A stretch of DNA of 64,000 nucleotides, taken from NCBI GenBank assembly GCA_016801845.1, contig CM028931.1:17725340-17789339 (forward strand). The letters are read 5' to 3'. Origin of the DNA: Polydactylus sextarius (lineage: Eukaryota > Chordata > Actinopteri > Polynemidae). Shown here in pieces: positions 16,676-30,054 of this stretch (positions within the stretch are counted from its first letter, which is position 1; each line of letters opens with the position of its first letter). The position numbers and the translations under genes are program-made. The notes beneath the pieces are model-generated. The model saw only the letters and a program-made list of their open reading frames with translations. It was not told the origin of the DNA and searched no databases.

Positions 16676-17052
16676 TCTGGACCAGGACCAGACCTGGACC
16701 AGACCTGGACCTGGATCTGAACCAGACCTGGACCTGGATCTGACATGCACCAGACCTGGACCAGACCTGACCTGGACCTGGATCTGACATGGACCAGACA
16801 TGGACCAGACCTGGACCAGACCTGGACCTGGATCTGAACCAGACCTGACCTGACCTGGACCAGACCTGGACCTGGATCTGACCTGGACCAGACCTGACCT
16901 GGACCAGACCTGACCTGGACCTGACCTGGACCAGACCTGACCTGGACCAGACCTGACCTGGACCAGACCTGACCAGACCTGGACCTGACCTGACCTGGAC
17001 CAGACCTGGACCAGACCTGGACCTGACCTGACCAGACCTGGACCTGGACCAT
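16676..17052. repeat. GACCTGGACCA-type minisatellite
   Basis: About 380 bp of interleaved ACCTGG, ACCAG and ACCTG units. It produces a spurious 130-codon minus-strand frame (QVWSRSGP-like). Confidence 0.9.
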
Positions 17053-17150
17053 CTAACTACACGTGAGAGAAATTAAAGACTGGAGCTCTGATGTCCAGGA
17101 TTTAAATACCAGTTTACTACAGATGAAGACAGAAGTGGAGCAAAACAAAC

Positions 17151-17180
17151 AAACAAACAAACAAAAAGGGGGGGGGGGTC
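17151..17180. repeat. (AAAC)n and poly-G tract
   Basis: A run of AAAC repeats followed by about ten G residues. Confidence 0.85.
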
Positions 17181-17576
17181 AGGGACCAATCAGAGAGAGA
17201 ATAGTGTCACATTAAAGATGGCCGACGTGTCTCCACTTCCTCAGTGAATAAAAAATAAAACAACAGCGGCGCTGCCATCTTGGGTCATGATTGGAGAAGA
17301 CGAAAGCCCCGCCCACTCATCTCAACTGACCAATCACGAGTCGATCTGACTGAATCAAAATAAAATAAAACAATTAAACCATGTTTATGTGACGGAGCTG
17401 CAGTCGACCACCAGGGGGCCATGTGATACAGACAGGACGCCATGTTGTTTCCTTCAGACCCGGGTTAATCTACAGGTGACGAGGAGGAGGAGCTACAGGT
17501 CACATGACCGTTACTCCTCCTCCTGCTGAGCTCACACGGTAACAACATGGCGTCCATGAGTCATGTGACCACCATG

Positions 17577-17582
17577 TTTATT
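17577..17582 (-). terminator. Proximal candidate poly(A) signal for sez6l
   Basis: AATAAA on the minus strand 450 nt beyond the stop codon; a reasonable end for the 3' UTR. Confidence 0.4.
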
Positions 17583-18031
17583 TACAACCTTCATTATTTG
17601 ACGTAGAAACCCGGCGTGTTAACGACCTAACTCGTCCTGCTGGTCACCGACGGTACTACAACACTGTTTCCTGTTGGCTCCTTCAAAATAAAACACAGAC
17701 GTTACATGTTCATGATTATAACTTCAACTGTCTAAATTTCCTAGGACGAGTGAAAAATGTTTGACAAAAATACTAAAAAGTGCTTTGAGTCCTTCGTCCG
17801 TCACAGTGTCCTGTCCCCCGACTCCTCCTCCTCCCTGGGGTCGTTTCCCTCCCTCTCCGTCTGGAGGAGGAGAGAACGGGACGGACGCTGCGTCTCACGG
17901 CGGAGGGGCTGGACATCATCTGGTTGTATTTACATGGCCTCCTCCTCCGAGGGGGAGGAGAGAGGAGGGAGGAGGAGTTGGGACGAGGGAGTCGGTCTCG
18001 GTTCAGCAGAAAAGTCTTTAGATCGACATCT
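17583..18031 (-). other. Probable sez6l 3' UTR
   Basis: Follows the stop at 18,032. Overlapping frames of 86-126 codons on both strands here show no family resemblance and are left out. Confidence 0.5.
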
Positions 18032-18061
18032 TCATATCGAGACTTCGTATTCACGAGTGTC
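18032..18061 (-). CDS. sez6l: sez6l exon 17: terminal exon, DTREYEVSI and stop
   Basis: Acceptor CCAACAG|GACACT. Thirty coding nt give DTREYEVSI-TGA, nearly identical to the SEZ6L C-terminus. Too short for ORF finding, but family match and phase (0) are decisive. Confidence 0.93.
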   Translation of the reverse strand, partial: DTREYEVSI

Positions 18062-19177
18062 CTGTTGGTGGCGACAGAGAGACAGAGGAGACAGTGAGGG
18101 TTTGATCTACGGGGACATGCTAGCTGTTAGCTGCTAGCTGCTAGCCGTTAGCGGTTAGCTCACCCCTCCGGTCTCGTACAGCGGGTTGTCAAACTCCGTC
18201 TCCACGGTGATCTGTCGGTACGGGTGCGGGTAGATGAGAGGCAGCCTCAGGTTGGAGTGATACCTGCACCTGACGGACACCAAGACACATGTTAGCATGC
18301 TAACGTGCTACTGCTCTACTCAGAGCTCCGCCCCCTCTGTCTCTGATTGGCTGTGACCCTGAAGGTCTTAACCAATCATTGGACTCACATCATGTTGCTA
18401 AGTGTTAGCGATGCTACATGTTAGCGATGCTAAGAAATGTTACATGTTAGTGATGCTAAGAAATGCTACATGTTAGAGATGCTACATGTTAGCGATGCTA
18501 AGCGTTAGCGATGCATTGTGTGTCTGGATGAAATGCTACATGTTAGAGATGCTACAATGTTAGCGATCAACAAATACGCGATGCATTGACTAAAACCACA
18601 ATCGTCAACAAATACGAGACTAAAACCACGAACGCTAGCAAGTGTCGCTAACGCTAGTATGTTTCTCAATGAAGCTAATACCTTTCATGCTAGCAAATGC
18701 TAACACACCAAGCTAACATGATAAACATAAATTATAAAACACGTTAGCCTTAAATTAATCAATCGATCCTGGTTATCAAGTGCGCCTCCTGCTGTTACAG
18801 AGTGTTGCTATTTAAACTACACTGCCCCCGATGGTCTCCAGTGGTACTGCAGCTGTGATGTTACCGTGTGACGTAGACGTAGGCTCCTCCCAGCAGCACC
18901 GACAGCAGCAGGACCAGGATGAAGACGGCGAGGGCGATGCTTCCTCCGTCTAACGTCGATCCTGCCGTCGCTTCTGCAACTGACAAACAAACAAACAAAC
19001 AAACGGTAAATAAAAAAATCCACGTCAACCAGGGGAAACGTTTTTATTACAGACGAGAGATGAACAAACACAAACAAACACACGGTGGAGGTGAACAGGC
19101 AGATGTTGGCAGATGCAGGCGGAGCAGACACACACCGAGGTGAAGTGTTTGTTTTTGACTTAAACACAACACAAACA

Positions 19178-19221
<44 letters not shown>

Positions 19222-21627
19222 CAGCTCCACAGCGACGAACACAGACAGACTCACCTTCCAAAGCATGGTTGCCAAAGCAGTCAAAGTCGGCTGAAAGACA
19301 TCATCGTGTCAGTCACAGCATCAACACACAGTTTCTGTTTGTTACAAAGCTGCTGCTGCTGCTGCCAAGTCACCGTTCACTAATCACCACTCAACCCAAC
19401 TGGGTATACTGGAAGTACTGGGACTACCGAGTGTAGCTACTGGAACATAGTGAGCTACGAGTCACCTCAACCTCAACGTGTTAAGACTTAACTAAACGTT
19501 GGAGATGCTAGATGTCGGAGAAGCTAAGTGTTAGTGATGCTAAGTGTTAGTGATGCTAAGTGTTAGTGATGCTAAGCATTAAGCATTAGCCACATTGAGC
19601 GTTAGCAACATTAAGCTTTAGCGATGTTGAGTGTGATATTAAGCGTTTAAGATGATAAATGTTAGCAATGCTGAGTGTTAGAGGTACTAAGTGTTAGCAA
19701 TGTTGAGCGTTAATGATGCTAAACGTTAGCAATACTAAGCATTAGCGACATTCAGCTTTAGCAATGTTAAGTGTTAGTGATGTTAAGCGTTGAATATGCT
19801 AAACATGATCAACTCTAAGCGTTAGCAGCGTTAAGCAACTTCTACTTGTTCTTCCTCAGTAGTTTTAAACACTTCATCCATTCAACCAAATGATCTGGAA
19901 ACTTCCACCGTCAGTGTTTTTACTATAAATGACATCACTCTAGGAGCTGTAAGTCGCTGTGATTGGACGATGAGAGGAGTTTAGCGAAGTGTCACATGCT
20001 CGGGAGCAGTCGACCTGGATCCAACAAGCAAAAGGAAAGAAAGTGAGGCAGCGACGTGCATCGACCTCACCTCGACACAGGGGGAGAGGACCGCTCCAGA
20101 ACGACGGGGTTCCCAGGATGCACTTGATGGCCATCTCGCCGATCAGCTCGTAACCTTGGTAACAGACGAAGGTGAGAGACTCGCCGGGCAGGTAGAGTCT
20201 CTTAGACAAGATCTGGTAACCGTTGTCAGGGAGACCAGGGTTCTCACAGGACACAGACTCTTCAGCTGGAGAGAAGAAGTTCAACTGTTAGAGATGCTAC
20301 ACGTTAAAGATGCTAGATGTCACAGATGCTAAGTGTTAGCGATGCTACACGTTAAAGATGCTAGATGTCACAGATGCTAAGTGTTAGCGATGCTACACGT
20401 TAAAGATGCTAGATGTCACAGATGCTAAGTGTTAGCGATGCTAAGTGTCAGCGATGCTACACGTTAAAGATGCTAAGTGTTAGCGATGCTAAGTGCTAGC
20501 GATACACTCACACACCGTCAGCTACCATCAACACTCATGGATACTCACAGACACAGTGCGGGAGTCGAGACGTCCACACCGGCGTACCAGGCTCACGACC
20601 GTAGCAGGTGATGGTGGCGCCGCCCTGCAGGACGTAGCCGGCGTTGCAGCTGTACTGGATGGTGGTTCCCACCAGGAGCTTCGGGTCCGACAGAGACCTG
20701 GTGGAGTGATCCACGTGACCCGGGTCTGAGCAGTACATGACTAAGGACCACAACAGACAGGAAGTTAACGGGTCAGGGTCAGAGAAACCTCCACTCAGAA
20801 GGTGAAAGGTCAAAGGTCAAAGACTGACTCTTTTCACAGAACGGGGGCTGGGAGCTCCAGGACAGGTCCAGCTGGCAGCTCAGAGTCTCTCGTCCCACCA
20901 GGTCGTATCCCGGGTCGCACTGGTACGTGATCCGAGCTCCTCGGACCAGAGCGATGTGAGACGTGGTCTTCCAACCGTTCTGGATCTCAGGAAGATCCGG
21001 ACACGAGTCGTTTCTAGAAACCTCTGATAAGTCAAACAAACAGACGCTGGTTGATGCGTTAACTCAGCTTCTTTGTCAGAGGTTTAATCAGTTGGTGTTC
21101 ACATCATTTTTACACTAAAAACAACTGAACCAGATTGATTCAAGTCATTAAACATGGATGAAGCCGCCGTATCCACGGCAACACGTTTAAAATAGAATCA
21201 AAGTCACTTTATTAGGTCGGCAGGTCACAGCTGCTGTTTCACCTTCATTTACAGTTTATTCTTATTTCATTTGTTTTATTCTGATTTATTACATATTTTA
21301 TTAGTTTTGTCATTTTTCATTTTACTTTATTTTTAATATTTATTCATATTTTATCAACTGCTAATCTTTATTTTATTCTATATATTTTAGTGTTTAGTGA
21401 CTCGACATTTTAATATGAAGTCATAATAAATATCAGGCGATGATGTCATCACGCTGACGTGTAACATTGTTACATAATAACATGTATTTATATAAATGTC
21501 ATGTTTATGTTCAAGTCGTTTCTAATCACTAAATTATGATCAAACACATTTATATTAACTTTATATTTATCTTCATCTTTGTTCTGTAATAAACCACAAC
21601 ATTTCTGACATTTACACTTTAGAAGAC

Positions 21628-21671
<44 letters not shown>

Positions 21672-21791
21672 ATCAATAGGTGTCTGATGGAGCAGAAACA
21701 CTGTGCAGTCTAACAGGACTACAGGGAATCTATGTTCAGGATCCACCATCAATTATTCATTTTTTATTGAATCTGTTCTGCTGCAGCCTCA

Positions 21792-21832
<41 letters not shown>

Positions 21833-21965
21833 CACACACACACACACACACACACACACTAACCCAACACATGTAATCAAAGAGAACAGCTTCGTATTCA
21901 TGCAGCGTCTCGTTGATTTACTCCTCTGGGAAAAGACGAGAGTTTGTGGTGACAGATATATCGGA

Positions 21966-22032
<67 letters not shown>

Positions 22033-25000
22033 AGGTGTGTACCAAATAAACAAACAAATAAATAAATAAATAAAAAAGTTGTTATTTATCTTCTGGATAA
22101 AGGATGAAAGTCCTCGATGAAACAATGTTTGACTGAGAGTCAACGCTACGTTAGCAGCTGAAGCCCAGATGCATTGTGGGTAATAAACGTAAACGTAGCT
22201 AAACATAGACAAGTGTAGCTAAACGTTGTCATAACTAAACATAAATGTATCAAAACATAACCAGACGTAGCAAAATATGGAAAAATGTAGCTAAACATGT
22301 AGCAAGACGTAGCAAAACGTAAACGTAGCTAAATGTGATTAAACGTAGCTAAATGTGACTAAACGTAACTAAATGTAACTAAACGTAGCTAAATGTGACT
22401 AAACGCAACTAAATGTGACTAAACGTAACTAAATGTGACTAAACGTAACTAAATGTGACTAAACGCAGCTAAATGTGACTAAACGTAACTAAATGTGACT
22501 AAACGTAACTAAATGTGACTAAACGTAACTAAATGTGACTAAACGTAGCTAAATGTGACTAAACGCAACTAAATGTGACTAAACGTAACTAAATGTGACT
22601 AAACGTAGCTAAATGTGACTAAACGTAGCTAAATGTGACTAAACGTAACTAAATGTGACTAAACGTAACTAAATGTGACTAAACGTAACTAAATGTGACT
22701 AAACGTAACTAAATGTGACTGAACGTAGCTAAATGTAGCAACATAAACGTAGCAACACGTAAACATAACAAAGCGGTAGTTGTACGTTGGTGCATCTCAC
22801 CCATGTAGTTGATGATGAATCCTTCTCCTTTACCGAAGACGAGTCCGGCCGGGTCGGAGTGGAAGGTGACCGTCAGGTCCGGCGTGGTGGACGACAGCTT
22901 GAAGGGGCCGCTGCCGCCGACGTAGCGTCCTAGGATACGCTGTGGTGACCTCGTCGCCATCTGTGATGGTCAACATGTCGCTGTCGCTGATGTTCAGTCT
23001 GAGGACAGAGATGGAGGGTGAAGGCGGCGCCGTGGCGACGAGTCGTCGTAAACAGACGTCGAGTTTCTCTCTAAACGACAGAGGACGGAGGCGACTACGA
23101 CGTCTGATTAATAAAACACGTCTCATCTGTCGCTCCTCAAACATTAATACAACTTCACCAGCTCAATCAAACCAGCGGCAGAGACACTGGTTGGTTGTCA
23201 AGACGATGAGCTGTTGCATTGTGGGATGTTACACAGAACTTTTGTTATTGTTTTTTCCAGACCAAGTTAGCATTAGCAGGAGGTCATTTTAAACCATTAG
23301 CACCAACACTGTACTCTACTGTGAATGACGTTAGTGTTAGCAGTACCTTACCGTGACCCAGTTAGCACTAGCGTTAGCTACACGAAGTTAGCAATAGCAT
23401 TAGCAGGAGGTCATTTTAAACCATTATACTCCTACTCCTAATATAAAAGAAGTTAGTGTTGGCGATACCTTACTATGACCCAGTTAGCACTAGCATTAGC
23501 TATCCTTTACTTTTAACTTGATTAGCATTTACTCCAGCAGTCCCTTCTATAATGTAGTTAGCATTAGCATTAGCTGTATGAACAAAGACAACACTAGCGT
23601 TAGCTACATGATCAAAGTTAGCATTATGTCATAATCCAGGTTAGCGCTAACATTGGACTTTACTGTAAATAAATTTAGTGTTAGCAGTACCTTACTATGA
23701 CCCAGTTAGCATTAGCATCAGATGAACATTATTATAAACCACGTTAGTGTTAGCTTCATCTGTCCTTTACAGTGACCCAGTTAGCGCTAGCATTAGCTGT
23801 AAATCTGTAAATAAATCAGATGAACTTGATGATGAGCTTTGATGCTAACTCCTCAGTTAGTTAGCTCAAGCGTTAGCTTTTGAGTATTTCAGACTTTGAG
23901 TCCAGAGGCCGAACACGATGACGTAGGAGGGTTTTAAAATAAGCCGCTACGTCCTACATCTATGGTCTGATGGCTCCGTATCCTCCTCCACTTCCTCCTC
24001 GTCCCTCGGCGCCGGTTATTTAACTTGTTCCCGGCTTTAAATAAAATTTATTCTGGGGGCAGAGGCTTCACCTCCTTCAGAATAAATTCACCCTGAAAAC
24101 TCAGGAGGCGGCTTTAAGATGCATCTGGTTCCCTGCTGGTTTCACTCCTGAGTTCATTTACACTTCGAAGACGCTTCACTCTGGTTAACATTGATAAGAG
24201 ACATCGATTTTTAGTAAATAACTCAGATCGTGAGCGTCTCCGGTCTCAGACTCACAGCTGCACATCAAGCAGCACTCGTTTGTCCTCCCCGACGTGGATC
24301 CTCCAGCTGCAGTCTTCACCTTCACCGTACCACTCGGGCCAGTTTGGAGACAGGATCACTCCCCCCGGACCCGTCAGGTCCCCCCCACACTGAGCTGAGG
24401 ACGGACGAGGACACGGGGCAAGAAAAACACACAGAGAGAAAACCAGACGGTTTGAGTTGAAAGTCAAACTTCAGGCTAAAGTTAACTGTTGCTTTTGTTT
24501 CCAATCTTTAAGCTAAGCTACGCTAACTGCTTTGTCTCCAGTCCTGCAGCTAAGCTAAGCTAACTGTAAGCAGCAACGTCCCCGGTAGTTACCTTTACAC
24601 AGCGGCTCCGTGTCGTTCCAGTACGGGTCTCTGGCGCTGATGCACTCGATGACGGGCGGTCCTTGTTCTAGAGAGTGACCCGGGTCGCAGGTGAACTGGA
24701 CCACGGTCCCGACGCCGTACAGAGGGTCCGAGGTGGTGAAGTTTCCGTTCTGGAGGTACGGCTCGTAGCAGTGGCCTCGTTCAAACGCTGGAGGAGACGA
24801 CAGACACGAGTCAGGATGTTTTATTCTCTACGCGTCGGCAGCAGAGACTTCGTACCTTCGTAGCGGATGTTGAACCCGGTGCTGTGGTTCGGTTGGTCCG
24901 TGATGAACTGGATCCTCACGGCTGGACCCTCGCTGATCACTCCTTCAAAGGGGATCTGGCCTCCTCGACCCGAGTCGAACAGAACCACGGAGCCGGCGTC

Positions 25001-28000
25001 CAACCCGCTCCACAGAACCAGTCTGAGGGACGGACAGGTCAGACATGAGGCCGTGATGCTAACGCAGCTATGTTAGCTAGCTTAGCTCTACGTTAGCTAA
25101 CTTACATAACTTTGATACCTTAGGTGACTTAGATTTCAGCTAAATTAGCTTGTTATGCTAATTTTGTTATGCTAGCTAATTTGAATAGCTCAGGCAATGT
25201 AGCTCTTTCAGCTAACAGCTAATTTAGCAGCTGAGCTAACTTTGCTACTTCAGCTAACTATCTAATGTAGATTGTTTAGCCATGTTAGCTAACTCATCAA
25301 ATTTGAGATACTGTAACAAAGTGTTACTGTGGTAACTCAGATGTTTGGCTAATGTAGCTACTTCAGCTAGCTGATCCAACCGCCTCCTTTAGTTTCAGGT
25401 CTCGTTCTGGTCTTGTTTGGGTCTCAATTGGGTCTCGTTCGGGTCTCGTTCTGGTCTCGTTCTGGTCTTGTTCGGGTCTCGTTTGGGTCTCGTTCGGGTC
25501 TCGTTCTGGTCTCGTTCTGGTCTCGTTCATGTCTGGTTCTGGTCTGGTCTGGTCTCATTCTGGTCTCGTTCATGTCTCATTCTGGTCTCGTTCATGTCTG
25601 GTTCTGGTCTGGTTCTGGTCTCGTTCGGGTCTCGTTCTGGTCTCGTTCGGGTCTCGTTCGGGTCTCGTTCGGGTCTCGTTCTGGTCTCGTTCTGGTCTCG
25701 TTCGGGTCTCGTTCGGGTCTCGTTCGGGTCTCGTTCTGGTCTTGTTCGGGTCTCGTTCTGGTCTCGTTCAGGCCCTGTTCTGGTCTCGTTCTGGTCTGGT
25801 TCTGGTCTGGTTCGGGTCTCGTTCTGGTCTCGTTCGGGTCTGGTTCTGGTCTCGTTCAGGCCCTGTTCTGGTCTCGTTCTGGTCTGGTTCGGGTCTCGTT
25901 CTGGTCTCGTTCGGGTCTCGTTCTGGTCTCGTTCTGGTCTCGTTCATGTCTCGTTCTGGTCTGGTTCTGGTCTCGTTCAGGCCCTGTTCTGGTCTCGTTC
26001 GGGTCTCGTTCGGGTCTCGTTCTGGTCTCGTTCGGGTCTCGTTCGGGTCTCGTTCTGGTCTCGTTCTGGTCTCGTTCATGTCTCGTTCGGGTCTCGTTCG
26101 GGTCTCGTTCTGGTCTCGTTCTGGTCTCGTTCGGGTCTCGTTCGGGTCTCGTTCTGGTCTCGTTCTGGTCTCGTTCTGGTCTCGTTCGGGTCTCGTTCTG
26201 GTCTCGTTCTGGTCTTGTTCTGGTCTCGTTCAGGCCCTGTTCTGGTCTCGTTCTGGTCTGGTTTCGGAGGACCACCGTTCCCTCCGTCCTACCTGTCGGT
26301 GGGTCCCAGAGCCAGTCTCTCCAGGTGCAGGTGCAGCCTCTGGTCTTTGGGGGCCTCCAGAGACCAGGAGCAGGAGCGGTCCTGGGTGGCGTTGGGTCCG
26401 TGGTGGGGTGACGGGGACAACACCCTCCCCACGGTGGCGTTCTTCACCGTCCCTCCACAGAGCGCTGCGGAGGAGGAGCAGTTAGCTCGGCGTCACGACA
26501 CCGGGAGCGTTTAGACTGCGACACTGACCTCTGCAGCTCGGCTCCTTGTCGCTCCAGACCGGCAGGGAGGCGTTGACGCAGGTGAGCAGCGGCTCCCCCT
26601 GCAGGTGGTAACCCATGTGGCAGTGGAACCGGGCCAGGCCTCCGGGGAGCAGGTCCAGGACCGACACCTCCCCGAAGTGAGGCCTCTTGGGGAGGGAGCA
26701 GCTCAGCCTGAAGACTGGAGGCCACAATAAAAGTCTTAAAGTTACCACAATAAGAGTCCTTAATTTACCACAATAAAAGTCTTTAATTTACAAAATAAAA
26801 GCCCTAAGAGCAGAATAAAAGTTGTACGTGTCAACACGTCTGAACTCACTCTGGTAGTGCAGCTGGAAGGTTCCCGTGCTGCCGTCCGGCGTGGACCGGT
26901 AGTAAACTGACAGCGTGTTGGTCGGACTACGGATCACCTGACCTTCCACCAGCAGCGTCTGATTGGCCAGAACCAGCAGGGAGCCGCGGGCGTCGACGCC
27001 TCTGATGGACAGTTGTTCTCCTTCTGACAGGTTCACGCTCTTCACCTGGAACATGTGGAACACGTATAATAATTATAACTCAATTATTATTAACAATAGA
27101 TGATAAATACATTTCAAATATTTATTACAATCAAAATAATTCATAACAAATATAATAACATTATTAAATATTAGTTATGTGATAAAACTAATTAATAATG
27201 ATAATTACACATGTAATAATTATATTAAAGTTTATTTACATTTTAATCATTTGTGATGTTTTATTCTAATATTAATTTTAATAATAAATATAACAGAAAC
27301 AACAGAGTTAAAAAGTCTTTTCCTGGACGTCTTTAAATGTTTAAAAGTTAATAAAAGTTTGTTGTTGTTTTATTAAAACAGTAAATAGTCAAATTGTTCT
27401 CCAGATGTGTTTAAAATAAGATTAAAGTTGTTTGTTAAAACTATTAAATCTCCAATCTCTTAAATGATAAAAATCATTGATTTAATTTAAACGATCAGGA
27501 TGAAAAATGTTTCACATTTAAAAAAAACTAAAGTGTCGTCACGAAAATAAACGACTTTAATCTGAAGTTTGTTTCTGCCTTGAAAATTACACCATCACAA
27601 TAATATAATAAATATAACGATAAATAACAAAATAGTACATCATTAAATAATAAATAACAGATAATAAAATAATTAAATAACGAGCGGTTCATTTTTAACC
27701 CTTTAAAGACACGTTTCTTAAACCTTCTAACAAATTATATTAAAACTTTAAAACTACTTTATATTTTCATTCATAACATCTTAAGTTTTCAATTGTTTAC
27801 TTTTATCATTTTATTATTTTCTTTCATACTTTTGTTTGCTCTTTCATATCATTTTATATTGTTTTTATTTATATATTTATATTTATTTGATTTTTTAAAT
27901 TTATTTTATCTATTTTTATTTCATTTATTTATTTGCATTATTTTATATTCTTCATGTTTTAATATTTATTTTATTTCTATTATTTTGGATTATTTCTTTT

Positions 28001-30022
28001 CTATATTTTACTATTTTTATATATTAATTTTGGATTATTTCATTATCTATAAATTATTTTATTTTATTTGTTTGGTTCACGTTCACATTTGACCCATTTA
28101 TCTCATAAACCGGCTGCGTCAGTTTCGTGTTGCTGATGAAGCTGCAGTAGCAGCCGCCGCCACCAGGGGTCAGAGTTGATCCAGAGTAAAGATGGCGTCG
28201 TACCTGCAGCTCCACGCCGTAGCCGGTGTAAACCGTCACCGTGTAGGTGCAGCGCAGGAAGGAGCCGTCGGGCAGCGGAGGGTCGTCGGCCGAGTCGATG
28301 TATCCCTCCGGGTCGGAGAAGTTCAGCGTGCAGCTCTGGACGGCTGGCGACACCACACGGGATCGTTATTACATGTTATAGAGACGAAGGAGGCGGAGCT
28401 TAGCAACGGTTACCGGGGGCAACCAATGAGGGGACGGGACGCCGGTGTAATTTTAAAGTTTAAAGAGTTGTTTCCCCTTCGTACCTGTCGTCTCCGTCTC
28501 GGCGTCTGCGTCTGTCGCCGTGGTTACCGTGGCAACCTCACCCTCACCCTCACGGTCAGGCGTGTGCGAGCGCGCGTCAGCGGCGGGAGGAGGCGGAGGA
28601 GTCTCGGTGGGAGCGCCGCTTCGACCCGGCGCCACGGGTTTCACCCTCCTCAGTAATCCTCCGCTCTGGTGCTCCAGGGACCCGATGCTCAGGCCTCTAC
28701 CCAGGAGAGGCAGCAGGTTCTGGGGCAGAGCCGACGGGAGGACGTCCCCTCTCTGGGACACCAGACGCACCGACTGCAGCAGCAGACCCCCGGACCCTCG
28801 GCCTCCTTTAGGGACCGCTTCCTTCACGGGGGACGGAGTCGCTGAGGGGAGGAACACGGTGGAGGTTTCTGGATCTGCACAGACAAAAACACACACACAC
28901 ACACACTCTCATATATAAACAGACAGAGCAGTTAACCGTGACTAGAGCTGAGTACAAAAAACTAGAAATGCAGAGGAAGGAGAACTGCTCTGTCGTGACG
29001 TTAAACTGCGTCTCCAGCAGCTTCAGTCAAGAACAGCACACAGCAGCATTAACACACACACACACACACACACACACTCTGGTGCAGCCTGACACTAATC
29101 TACATCTGAGCGTCGTTTACACTCCTCCAGTAAACCCTGGTTTCATCAAGATGAGATAAGTCGACACCAACGCTTTCTCCTTCTTCCTGCTTCAGATTAG
29201 TTTCATCTACAGATAAGAAACCGTCTCCGTTTCTTCTCCAGCTGCTGCAGACGTCGACTCACATCTGGTTTTATATCTGAAGTTTCTCAGATTTGATCCA
29301 GATGTTAATTACTACGGAGTATGAACAACTCACGCTCAGGTCCTGGCTACACTTAGCATCTCTAACGTGGCGCTAAACGTTAGCGATGCTAAAAGACTAA
29401 CATTTAGCATCTCTAACATTTAGCATCGCTCTCAGCCTCTGACATCTCTCCACCACCAGGGGACGTTAGAATTCCCATGATGCACCTGTGTCCTCCACAT
29501 GAAGCCTCCGTCTGTGTTCTCTAAGTGTTTTATTACAGTGTGAAGTGAACGTTAGCGTAGCCGTAGAGAAGCAGCAGTGACTGGACGTTAAAGGTCAGAG
29601 CAGCTGTGAAGATAAAACCTTCAGGTTGGAGAGAGAAGCCTTGATGTGTGATGTTTCAAAGGACGGGCTCTCCATCACAACCGCAGGATGAAAGAAGCCT
29701 CTGATTGGTCCTTGACCGGCGTGTTTCTGTAGGGAACGGGAACATCAGTGGTGGATCCAGACGGACTTATTGATCGTCACACCGATCTGTGGTGACACAG
29801 GCAACAAAAACAACACTGACTGCTCTTGTGTCTGTAATCTGCAGGAATGACCCAGATTTTACAGTTAAACGTGGCAAAAATGACATGTTCTGGTAAATTA
29901 AAGACTTTTGTTCTAGTAGATTTATGACTAAATTTTATATATATATAAATATATATATATATAAATATATATAAATATATATATATATATTTATATATAT
30001 TTATATATATATATTTATATAA

Positions 30023-30054
<32 letters not shown>

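Noticed and set aside
25413..26514. Three overlapping plus-strand frames of 318-365 codons (SFWSRSGLV repeats)
   Set aside because: Product of an 11-bp stop-free repeat read in all frames; lies across the sez6l exon 6 locus on the opposite strand, without family similarity.
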